This document shows positions 46,786 through 55,736 of a DNA stretch of 64,000 nucleotides, piece after piece (position 1 is the stretch's first letter; each line of letters begins with the position of its first letter). The notes under the pieces are model-generated. The model was not told where the DNA came from. It ran no database searches and worked only from the letters and a program-made list of their open reading frames with translations. Source of the DNA: Deinococcus deserti VCD115 (GTDB lineage Bacteria; Deinococcota; Deinococci; Deinococcales; Deinococcaceae); NCBI RefSeq assembly GCF_000020685.1, contig NC_012529.1:124001-188000 (forward strand), written 5' to 3'. The position numbers and the translations under genes were made by a program.

Positions 46786-47159
46786 GACGTCCGGCGTCCG
46801 GTTTTCCAGACCCACCACATCAGCAGCGGTTGAAGCGGCAGCCGTGCCCAGACCACCCAGGCCGGAGTGCTGAATTTCTCGGGGTCCTGCGCCATGTACA
46901 GGTTGGCCGGATAAACCGCCACCAGCAGGGCGAGCAGGCCCCAGCGGGCCGCCGGCCGGGTCCGGGGATGCAGCAACCCCAGGCCGCCTGCCAGCTCTGC
47001 CGCACCGCTCAGCAGCGTCGCGGTGCGCGGCGACATCGGCGTGGCGGGCGGCACGATACGGTCAAAAAACTCCGGTCTGAGAAAATGCATCATCCCAGCG
47101 GAGATAAACAGGGCCGCCAGCAGCACCGTGGAAGGGTCCGGGCGGGATCGCAGGCTCAT
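46782..47159 (-). CDS. DoxX-like small membrane protein
   Basis: The 125-residue protein has about four membrane helices (around 10-28, 46-62, 70-88 and 100-118) and a DoxX/MauE-like layout: [15 protein letters not shown] and [30 protein letters not shown]. DoxX proteins are linked to quinone or thiol chemistry in membranes. Its function in a carotenoid operon is not known. It overlaps both neighbours by ATGA. Confidence 0.8.
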   Translation of the reverse strand: MSLRSRPDPSTVLLAALFISAGMMHFLRPEFFDRIVPPATPMSPRTATLLSGAAELAGGLGLLHPRTRPAARWGLLALLVAVYPANLYMAQDPEKFSTPAWVVWARLPLQPLLMWWVWKTGRRTS

Positions 47160-47866
47160 GGGCGCATTTTGCCGTGTCGCCCACGGGGATGATGGGGGGC
47201 TTCTTCGGGCGCCTGAAAACCGCTCAGCCGGGCGAGCCAGCGAACGGCCGGCGTGACTTCATCCGGGCGGCTGGTACGGCCCATGACGCGGCGCAGATAC
47301 CCGGCAGGAGGCAATGCAGGATCGGCGGCAGCCAGATCGGTGTCAAGTGCGGCCAGCACCTCCGCCAGACGCACCGGCAGCTCTGGAGCAGGGCACGGCC
47401 TGCCGAAGCGCACAAACGCCTCGGGGGATGGTCCGGCGCGCACCGCCACCCGGAGGGCCACCGGCACCAGCGGAACCCCGGCGGCAGTGGCCAGCCACGC
47501 CGCTCCGGGCTGAAGGTCAACTAGGGGTCCGGCGGCCTGAATCGCTCCTTCGGGAAAGACAACGACCCAGCACCCGGCGTGAGCGTCACGCGCCAGGGGA
47601 CGCAGCTGTTCAGGTGGCCGGGCCCCGATCAGCTGCAGAAACGGAAACCGGGCAAGCTGCCGCGTGGTCATCATGACGCGCAGGGACTGGTCAGCCTGCC
47701 AGGCCAACTCGGCCAGCAGGTATCCGTCCCACCAGGAATGGTGGTTGGGGGCCAGCACCGCGCCCCCCTGGGGCGCCTCTCCCCTGACCCAGAGGCCCGC
47801 AAGGCCCTGGCGGACCTGCCGCCGGATGGTGGCCCGCAGCATCCGGGCGATCCACCAGCGGTTCAC
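47156..47866 (-). CDS. PlsC-type acyltransferase in the carotenoid operon
   Basis: The 236-residue protein has the PlsC/LPLAT blocks: [14 protein letters not shown] (H-x4-D catalytic pair), [11 protein letters not shown] and [12 protein letters not shown]. It transfers acyl groups to a hydroxyl acceptor at the membrane. GTG 47866 shares GTGA with the stop of the fusion gene, and an 81-codon upstream extension lies wholly in that gene. Next to a CrtQ-like glycosyltransferase this suggests acylation of a carotenoid glycoside, as done by CruD or staphyloxanthin CrtO in other bacteria. A plain lipid role is the alternative. Confidence 0.82.
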   Translation of the reverse strand: MNRWWIARMLRATIRRQVRQGLAGLWVRGEAPQGGAVLAPNHHSWWDGYLLAELAWQADQSLRVMMTTRQLARFPFLQLIGARPPEQLRPLARDAHAGCWVVVFPEGAIQAAGPLVDLQPGAAWLATAAGVPLVPVALRVAVRAGPSPEAFVRFGRPCPAPELPVRLAEVLAALDTDLAAADPALPPAGYLRRVMGRTSRPDEVTPAVRWLARLSGFQAPEEAPHHPRGRHGKMRP

Positions 47867-49311
47867 ACCGCCCGCCGGGTCTGGCTCAGGACCAGCGCCA
47901 TGGCCACCAGGGTGACGCCTGCAGCGACCGGCTGACCGAACAGCAGCAGACCTCCGGGCAGAAACAGCAGTTCGACCAGATACACCTGCCCCGGATGGAG
48001 GGCCGAAGCTGCCGGCTGCAAACCCGGGGCCAGCCGCACGAACGCCCAGCTCAGCGCGGTGCCTATGCCCCACCAGCCGACGAAATTCAGCAGTGGAGCG
48101 CCGCTCCACAGCGGGTGGGGGTCCTGCCAGGTCCAGTAGCCCTGGGAGGTCATCAGGGGTTCAAGTCCCAGGTCCCAGGCCACCAGCAGCAGTCCCGCGA
48201 GCCACGCCCGCCCACCCGACAGCAGCGTGGCCACCAGGGTCATGGCAAACCAGCCCAGCGGCACAATCAGGGGAACGCCCAGAAGCGTGGGGGCCGGAGC
48301 GCCCTGGTAGCTGTAGTGGCCGAAAGGAAGCCCGGTCTGGCTGCCGACCCACTCAACCAGCCAGCCCGTCCCGCTGCCCAGCAGCAGCAGAGACAGGGCC
48401 CGGCCCCAACCCACCCGCTGGGCGGCGTATGTCAGAGCTGCCAGGCACAGAAACACCGTGCTCAGCATTCCGAGCAACGGGAACCCACCTGGCCACAGGG
48501 GAACCGGAATTTTGGCGAGCAGGTACAGCGCTGCAAAGCCCAGCCATGGACGCAGGTACGGACGGGCGCGGCCAAGGCGCTCAAGAGCCGCCGGATGCAG
48601 GAACAGCATCAGTCCAGTGACCACCAGCAAGTTGGTCACCAGGAAAAACAGCATCTCCTCAAGAGGAAGGGGGCCCAGGTTCAGGCCAGTGGTGTACCGC
48701 GCGGAAATCTGCCAGATGCCGTGCGTGATCGCGTACGCGTCGGTCAGCCACAGGTACACCGTGGGCAGCAGCGTCGCGGTCCAGAACAGCCGTGCGCGGC
48801 CCATCAGCAGGTCTCCCCCAAAGGCCCACTGTCCGGCCAGGACGGGCATGGCCCAGGCCAGGATCAGACCCAGGTACAGCGTGCTTTCCTGACGCAGACA
48901 CAGCGCTCCTATAAAGGCAAGCCCCAGCAGCAGCGCCGCGCCGCCCCACCGGACGAGCTCTGGCCGGGACGCGATCCGTGCCGGTCCGCCCCGGCGCAGC
49001 AGCAGCAGCAGCAGCAGACCCGTGATCAGGGTCTGGAGGAAAAAGAACGCGTACTCCTCGTAAGGCACGTATCCCAGACGGCCCAGCACCCGGTCGGGCG
49101 GGTAGGACCACACCTCGCGGAACACCAGATAGTTGTCCCAGGGAGTGGTGTATGCGGCGGCCACCAGCGGCAGGGCCCAGAACCAGCTCCAGCTCCAGCG
49201 GTCGTTGGTGTTATACCGGCCTGCCACTGGACCACGGCGCCGCGCGGTCAGTGCCGCCAGCACCAGCAGCACCGGCACGATAAACACCAGGTGGTACTGC
49301 AGGTACGTCAT
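47863..49311 (-). CDS. Lycopene cyclase (CrtLm/CrtYcd-type) fused to CruF-like hydratase
   Basis: The 482-residue membrane protein is two enzymes in one chain. Residues 1-235 are a heterodimer-type lycopene beta-cyclase with both half-motifs, PYEEYAFFF at 83-91 and PLEEMLFFL at 216-224. Residues about 250-482 are a CruF/DUF422 carotenoid 1',2'-hydratase ([20 protein letters not shown] at 314-333, then [17 protein letters not shown]). Together they cyclise one end of lycopene and hydrate the other, matching the two different ends of deinoxanthin. In D. radiodurans these activities are separate genes. ATG 49311 shares ATGA with the preceding minigene. About 12-14 membrane helices are expected. 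Confidence 0.88.
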   Translation of the reverse strand: MTYLQYHLVFIVPVLLVLAALTARRRGPVAGRYNTNDRWSWSWFWALPLVAAAYTTPWDNYLVFREVWSYPPDRVLGRLGYVPYEEYAFFFLQTLITGLLLLLLLRRGGPARIASRPELVRWGGAALLLGLAFIGALCLRQESTLYLGLILAWAMPVLAGQWAFGGDLLMGRARLFWTATLLPTVYLWLTDAYAITHGIWQISARYTTGLNLGPLPLEEMLFFLVTNLLVVTGLMLFLHPAALERLGRARPYLRPWLGFAALYLLAKIPVPLWPGGFPLLGMLSTVFLCLAALTYAAQRVGWGRALSLLLLGSGTGWLVEWVGSQTGLPFGHYSYQGAPAPTLLGVPLIVPLGWFAMTLVATLLSGGRAWLAGLLLVAWDLGLEPLMTSQGYWTWQDPHPLWSGAPLLNFVGWWGIGTALSWAFVRLAPGLQPAASALHPGQVYLVELLFLPGGLLLFGQPVAAGVTLVAMALVLSQTRRAV

Positions 49312-49351
49312 ATGAACCGCCTGAGATCCAGGAGCAGGACCATCTGAGCGG

Positions 49352-49355
<4 letters not shown>
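49308..49355 (-). CDS. 15-codon minigene bridging crtO and the cyclase-hydratase gene
   Basis: The frame encodes [15 protein letters not shown]. Its ATG (49355-49353) overlaps the crtO stop as ATGA, and its TGA (49310-49308) overlaps the next ATG as ATGA. It contains GGAG at 49331-49334 on the plus strand only; no obvious minus-strand ribosome site precedes the cyclase gene. It probably serves to carry ribosomes by termination-reinitiation from crtO to the fusion gene. The peptide is unlikely to have another job. Confidence 0.55.
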
Positions 49356-50887
<1,532 letters not shown>

Positions 50888-51260
50888 GTTGAAGCAGTTT
50901 GACATGCTGCTCTTGCCAAGCTGGCCTGAGAAAGAGCAGGATGGGAGCGTCGTTCAACGATTGGACCGGTCAACCTATATGTGGGGCAGGCACGAGGTCA
51001 CTCCCAGCCAGTTCATGTGATTAAAAGAACTTAATAGTTTAGCTGATAGGCAGATTTCGTGCTGAGAGCACGCCACAGTCTTAAGAAGTCTTCATCCGAC
51101 TCTCTGACCACCGTTCACAGACATGATTCTTCTGCCAAAAATAACGTGGCGATTGTGACATATATTTGGGCTCCAGACCCGTCGGGGACGTAGTTTCTGT
51201 CGCCTGACGTACTTCTTTGTTTATAACTTTCACAAGTTCTTTTGAACTGGGAGGAGCCCT
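50888..51260. other. Divergent intergenic region, AT-rich
   Basis: It must hold the promoter of the crtO operon and that of the glycosyltransferase gene at 51261. TATAAC near 51222-51227 is a candidate -10 for the latter. A small AGTTC-TTTT-GAACT stem (51235-51248) ends just before its GGGAGGAG ribosome site. No palindrome like the Deinococcus radiation-response motif is present, and no gene is seen. Confidence 0.45.
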
Positions 51261-52445
51261 GTGTCTAAGCCCCTTACAATTCCGACTCCTGCCTTGATCG
51301 TGCTGTCTCATCTGCGCTGGAACTTTGTTTACCAGCGCCCACAGCACCTGATGACCCGGGCGGCCAAAGACCGACGTGTGTATTACGTTGAAGAACCCAT
51401 GTTTGGCGACTTTGCCAATCATTTCGAACTGGAACGAACCGAGTGCGGCGTCACCGTGTGTACGCCTTATCTGCAAGTTGGGCTGGCTCCCGCCGAGGCC
51501 CAGTCGATCACAGCCAAACTGCTGGCTGACCTGGTGGCCGAAGAACACCTCACCGAATACGACCTGTGGGTGTATTCCCCCATGGAACTGCCGGTTGCCG
51601 CACGTCTGAGTCCACGCGTCACGGTCTACGACTGCATGGATGAACTGGCCAACTTCAAAGGCGCGTCACCGGAATTGCGCCGACGTGAAGCCGCGCTGTT
51701 CCAGCAGGCCGATGTGGTCTTTACTGGCGGTCACCGGCTGTACGAGGCCAAATGCCTCCAGCACGGCAACGTTCACCCCTTCCCGTCCAGCGTGGAGGTC
51801 AGTCACTTTGCACAGGCCCGCGCCGGTCTGGCTGACCCGGCCGATCAAGCAACGCTGGCCCGGCCACGTCTCGGGTTCTATGGTGTAATCGACGAGCGTT
51901 TCGACATCGAACTGATTGGCGAAGTGGCCCGGCGCCGCCCGGAGTGGCAGTTCGTGCTGCTGGGCCCCGTGGTCAAAATCGACGAGGCAGAGCTCCCACG
52001 TGGCGAAAACCTGCACTATCTGGGGCAGAAGAAATACGCAGACCTGCCAGCTTATCTTGCCCACTGGGACGTGGCACTGCTACCCTTCGCCCTGAATGCA
52101 TCGACCGAATTCATCAGCCCCACGAAGACTCCAGAGTATCTGGCAGCAGGTGTTCCCGTGGTATCCACGGGGATCTGCGACGTGATTCGTCCTTACGGCG
52201 ACGGTGACATGGTACGAGTCGCTGATGGTGCCGACGCCTTTGAAGCAGCCTGCGCCGCTGCTCTGGCAGAAGCCGGCACCTCTGCAGCCAGGCTCCGGCA
52301 GGAGCGCGCGGACGCCTATCTGTCACAGCTTTCCTGGGACCTGACGTGGCAGGGCATGCGTGACGAACTTGAAGCAGCAGCTGTCCTGCACTCGGCGGTA
52401 CCTCTGGCCGCTGGAGCAGCGTACTTCGAGGGCGCCGATGACTGA
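51261..52445 (+). CDS. Glycosyltransferase (GT4-like, TuaH-type)
   Basis: The 394-residue protein starts at GTG 51261 behind GGGAGGAG. It has the GT-B layout: N-terminal WNFVYQRPQHLMTRAA, YDCMDELANFKGASPEL in the middle, and a C-terminal nucleotide-sugar half with PRLGFYGVIDERFDIELI and PTKTPEYLAAGVPVVST. It transfers a sugar in surface-polysaccharide synthesis at the inner face of the membrane. Its stop overlaps the UDP-galactopyranose mutase start by eight bases, so UDP-galactofuranose is a possible donor. Similar mutase neighbours are common for this class. Confidence 0.85.
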   Translation: MSKPLTIPTPALIVLSHLRWNFVYQRPQHLMTRAAKDRRVYYVEEPMFGDFANHFELERTECGVTVCTPYLQVGLAPAEAQSITAKLLADLVAEEHLTEYDLWVYSPMELPVAARLSPRVTVYDCMDELANFKGASPELRRREAALFQQADVVFTGGHRLYEAKCLQHGNVHPFPSSVEVSHFAQARAGLADPADQATLARPRLGFYGVIDERFDIELIGEVARRRPEWQFVLLGPVVKIDEAELPRGENLHYLGQKKYADLPAYLAHWDVALLPFALNASTEFISPTKTPEYLAAGVPVVSTGICDVIRPYGDGDMVRVADGADAFEAACAAALAEAGTSAARLRQERADAYLSQLSWDLTWQGMRDELEAAAVLHSAVPLAAGAAYFEGADD

Positions 52446-53574
52446 ACCCCGGGAGATGCAGGCCCGGGACAACGGGAAAAGCTTCGATTACCTCATTGTG
52501 GGCGCCGGCTTTGCCGGAAGTGTGCTGGCCGAGCGGCTGGCAAACACTGGACGCCGGGTCCTGATCGTAGACCGCCGCCCCCATATCGGAGGCAACGCCT
52601 ACGACTGCTACGACGACTCAGGCGTACTGATTCATCCGTATGGACCGCACATTTTCCATACCAACTCCAAGGACGTGTTCGAGTACCTGTCGCAGTTCAC
52701 CGAGTGGCGCCCCTACCAGCACCGCGTACTGGCCAATGTCGATGGTCAGCTGCTGCCCATTCCGATCAACCTGGACACGGTCAACAAGCTGTACGGATTG
52801 AACCTGACGGCCTTTCAGGTGGAGGAATTCTTTGCCTCGGTGGCCGAGAAGGTCGACTCGGTCCGCACCAGCGAAGACGTTGTGGTCAGCAAAGTGGGCC
52901 GCGACCTGTACAACAAGTTCTTCCGGGGCTATACCCGCAAGCAGTGGGGCCTGGACCCCAGCGAACTCGACGCGAGCGTCACGGCCCGCGTCCCAACCCG
53001 CACCAACCGGGACGACCGGTACTTTGCCGATACCTATCAGGCCATGCCGCTGCACGGCTATACCCGCATGTTCCAGAACATGCTGTCGAGCCCGAACATC
53101 TCGGTGATGCTCAACACCGATTACCGTCAGATCGTGGATTTCATTCCGCACGGTCACCTGATCTACACGGGGCCTGTCGATGCGTTTTTTGACTTCTGCT
53201 ACGGCAAACTGCCCTACCGCAGCCTGGAATTCCGCCACGAGACGCATGACGTGGATCAGCTGCTGCCCGTCGGGACTGTGAATTATCCCAACGATTACGG
53301 TTACACCCGCGTCAGTGAGTTCAAGCACATCACGGGGCAGCGGCATCATCAGACCAGCGTGGTGTACGAGTACCCGCAGGCTGAAGGGGATCCGTACTAC
53401 CCGGTGCCCCGCCCGGAGAACGCTGAACTGTACAAGCGCTACGAGGCGCTGGCACAGCAGCGCAATGACGTGACCTTCGTGGGCCGTCTGGCAACCTACC
53501 GCTACTACAACATGGATCAGGTGGTGGCTCAGTCACTGGCCACCTTCCGCAAGCTGCAGGGCGAGAAGGAGTAG
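52438..53574 (+). CDS. glf: UDP-galactopyranose mutase
   Basis: The 378-residue flavoenzyme has YLIVGAGFAGSVLAERLA for FAD binding, RRPHIGGNAYD, HPYGPHIFHTNSKDVFEYL, FRGYTRKQWGLDP and the conserved arginine/tyrosine end RLATYRYYNMDQVV. It interconverts UDP-galactopyranose and UDP-galactofuranose, the donor for galactofuranose-containing surface glycans. ATG 52438 overlaps the glycosyltransferase gene. Length is normal. Confidence 0.95.
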   Translation: MTEPREMQARDNGKSFDYLIVGAGFAGSVLAERLANTGRRVLIVDRRPHIGGNAYDCYDDSGVLIHPYGPHIFHTNSKDVFEYLSQFTEWRPYQHRVLANVDGQLLPIPINLDTVNKLYGLNLTAFQVEEFFASVAEKVDSVRTSEDVVVSKVGRDLYNKFFRGYTRKQWGLDPSELDASVTARVPTRTNRDDRYFADTYQAMPLHGYTRMFQNMLSSPNISVMLNTDYRQIVDFIPHGHLIYTGPVDAFFDFCYGKLPYRSLEFRHETHDVDQLLPVGTVNYPNDYGYTRVSEFKHITGQRHHQTSVVYEYPQAEGDPYYPVPRPENAELYKRYEALAQQRNDVTFVGRLATYRYYNMDQVVAQSLATFRKLQGEKE

Positions 53575-53579
53575 GCCTC

Positions 53580-54458
53580 TTGCAGGATATCCGGGTCAAC
53601 TCATGGACCGAGTTGATGGAGGTTCTGCATGGAGAATCCTGGAATCCGGCGCTGAGGCGCTTCCGGTCACCGTATGTCTTCCGTGGTCAGGGGCACGACG
53701 CGCCCCTGACCACTTCGCTGCAACGGCTGGCCGGCAACACCCGGGATATCGAGCGGCATCTGGTCCGGGCCTTCCGGAAGTATGCCGAAGCGAATGTGAA
53801 GACCCGCGACCTGCTGTGGTACTGGCTGTCGCTGGGCCAGCATCATGGGCTGCCGACCCGGCTGCTGGACTGGACCTATTCTCCCCTGGTGGCTCTGCAC
53901 TTTGCCACCGCTCAGGAAGAACGCTTCGACCAGGACGGCGTGATCTGGATGCTCAATGCCGGCCAGACCAATCAGGCCCTCCCTCAGGCACTGTCCGACC
54001 TGCTGCGCCGCGAGGGCGCCAGCGTGTTTACCGTGGACATGCTTGAACTCCTCGGCACGCAGGGACGGGACGCGCTGGCCTTTGATGCCGAGATGACCTG
54101 GCTTGACCGTATGGAGGCCGAATCCGGGCAACCTTTTTTGCTGTTCCTGGAGCCTCCCTCACTCGACCAGAGAATCGTGCAGCAGTCGGCCCTGTTTTCC
54201 GTGCTTTCTGACCCAGAAATGACCCTCGACGTCTGGCTTAGCGGGCGCGAAGGCGCGGCCCGGCGGATCATTCTTCCCGCTGCGCTGAAGTGGGAGGTGC
54301 GCGACAAGCTCGACGGCTCCAACATCACTGAGCGAACCTTGTTTCCAGATCTTAATGGGCTGAGTCAGTGGCTCCGGCGGTACTACCGACTGCGCGATGA
54401 CGGAGTCCCTAGTCCTGATGAACCTGCACCAGAATCGGATCGCCGGCAACAGCACTAG
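53580..54458 (+). CDS. FRG-domain protein
   Basis: The 292-residue protein has the FRG domain hallmark YVFRGQGHDAPL near residue 32 and the conserved LSLGQHHGLPTRLLDWTYSP followed by LVALHFA near residue 90. A C-terminal half (LFLEPPSLDQRIVQQSALFS) is typical of longer members. The TTG start at 53580 is five bases after the glf stop and has GGAG eight bases upstream. FRG proteins are of unknown biochemical function; some are encoded in phage-defence islands or near mobile elements. Whether it serves the glycan genes or stands alone cannot be told. Confidence 0.85.
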   Translation: MQDIRVNSWTELMEVLHGESWNPALRRFRSPYVFRGQGHDAPLTTSLQRLAGNTRDIERHLVRAFRKYAEANVKTRDLLWYWLSLGQHHGLPTRLLDWTYSPLVALHFATAQEERFDQDGVIWMLNAGQTNQALPQALSDLLRREGASVFTVDMLELLGTQGRDALAFDAEMTWLDRMEAESGQPFLLFLEPPSLDQRIVQQSALFSVLSDPEMTLDVWLSGREGAARRIILPAALKWEVRDKLDGSNITERTLFPDLNGLSQWLRRYYRLRDDGVPSPDEPAPESDRRQQH

Positions 54459-54512
54459 GTCTGTGAGGCGCTCAGCACATGCAACAATCTGAGTATCCGC
54501 TCTGGAGGCACT

Positions 54513-55148
54513 TTGAAAAAATTCTGGTCTGATAATGCGCTCAGTATTGTCCTGATGATTTTCTTTTTCGTGTTGTGGGCTGGTCAGGCGATCAGTGGGT
54601 GGGCGGTCCATAACCAGGAGCTGGAAGAATTAAAACAGCGGAGCCTGAGCTTGGGCGAATACTTGCTCTCGTCACACTTCTGGTCCACTACCACCGAAAA
54701 TTGGGAAAGCGAATTTTTACAGATGGCGGCGTTTGTCGTCCTGACGGTCTATCTCAGGCAGCGTGGATCCGCCGAATCCAATCCTTACCCTGAGGAGGAG
54801 ACTAAAGAACAGCGTGAAAAGAACAGGCGTGACAGTGCCGTTCGCGGCTTCTGGAAACGAAACTCCCTGACAGTGACGCTGTTCGGACTTTTTTTCATAT
54901 CTTTGCTGCTGCACTTTGTCAGCTCGATGCGCAATTTCAACCACGAGCGTCTGGCACAGGGCCATGATCCACTTCCCCTGGGCGAGTTCCTTAAAGAACC
55001 CACCTTCTGGTTTGAATCTGCCCAGAACTGGCAAAGCGAGTTTCTGGCAGTCACCGCCATCGTTGTACTCACCATTTTCCTGCGTCAAATCGGGTCTTCA
55101 CAGTCCAAGGCTCTGGACGACCCCAATGAGAAAACAGGCGATTCATAA
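54513..55148 (+). CDS. DUF6766-like membrane protein with internal duplication
   Basis: The 211-residue protein starts at TTG 54513 behind GGAG. It has two similar halves, each with two membrane helices: LSIVLMIFFFVLWAGQAISG with FLQMAAFVVLTVYLRQRGS, and LTVTLFGLFFISLLLHFVSS with EFLAVTAIVVLTIFLRQIGS. Words such as SLGEYL…FW…NWESEF and PLGEFL…FW…NWQSEF repeat, so the gene arose by duplication. The family is uncharacterised. Base composition is more AT-rich than the flanks, so acquisition from elsewhere is possible. Confidence 0.8.
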   Translation: MKKFWSDNALSIVLMIFFFVLWAGQAISGWAVHNQELEELKQRSLSLGEYLLSSHFWSTTTENWESEFLQMAAFVVLTVYLRQRGSAESNPYPEEETKEQREKNRRDSAVRGFWKRNSLTVTLFGLFFISLLLHFVSSMRNFNHERLAQGHDPLPLGEFLKEPTFWFESAQNWQSEFLAVTAIVVLTIFLRQIGSSQSKALDDPNEKTGDS

Positions 55149-55736
55149 CCCGGGAACTTCTTTAGCAGCCTGACTTCGGGAGCTATCCACGTTCTGAGAC
55201 CTCTGGCTCATGATGGCTTGGGATAAGCCGAGAAGGATCGATAGTAGATGTAAAAAGCCCAGGTACGTGCGAAAGGCACTTGACTGGAACAGTCTGAGAA
55301 GCTGATCCGGCCGCCCATGGGACGCCGGGTCGTTCCATAGAGGGCTCTGGCAGTTTCAGAATTATCGGGAGCATGACGGAGCAGCAGGCACTCAGCATTA
55401 TTGAATGCCGGGCCTCCGATCGGCAGCCCGTCATCACGGCATAAACCTCGACTTCACCGTGACAGAGCGGCCGACATCAGTTGTGCTTTGTCAGCACATT
55501 GGACTCGTGAAAAGTACCAATGTGCAAAAGGGCTTACAGTCCGTGACTGCCAGAGTTAAAGACGTCCCAGAACCTCGCACGCTGCCTTGTTTACTCCATC
55601 TTTAGCCAAATCAAGAACAGCGCAAGTTTTTTCGCTGACAGACTTTGCAGAATCTGTGTTTACGGCGTCTCAGACAACTCTAGCTTCTTTTAATGCCTGA
55701 TCAGGATCCACCCGGGCACTGAAACGGAGACCCCCT
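55149..55736. other. Gene-free interval before the cyanophycin operon
   Basis: 588 bases with no convincing gene. The last 60 bases should hold the cphA promoter; TAGCTT at 55681-55686 is a weak -10 candidate. GGAGA lies eight bases before ATG 55737. Nothing else stands out. Confidence 0.45.

Noticed and set aside
47995..49347. 450-codon plus-strand open frame opposite the cyclase-hydratase gene
   Set aside because: Gln/Arg/Pro-rich shadow of a membrane-protein gene; no motif or ribosome site, and the minus-strand gene has clear family motifs.
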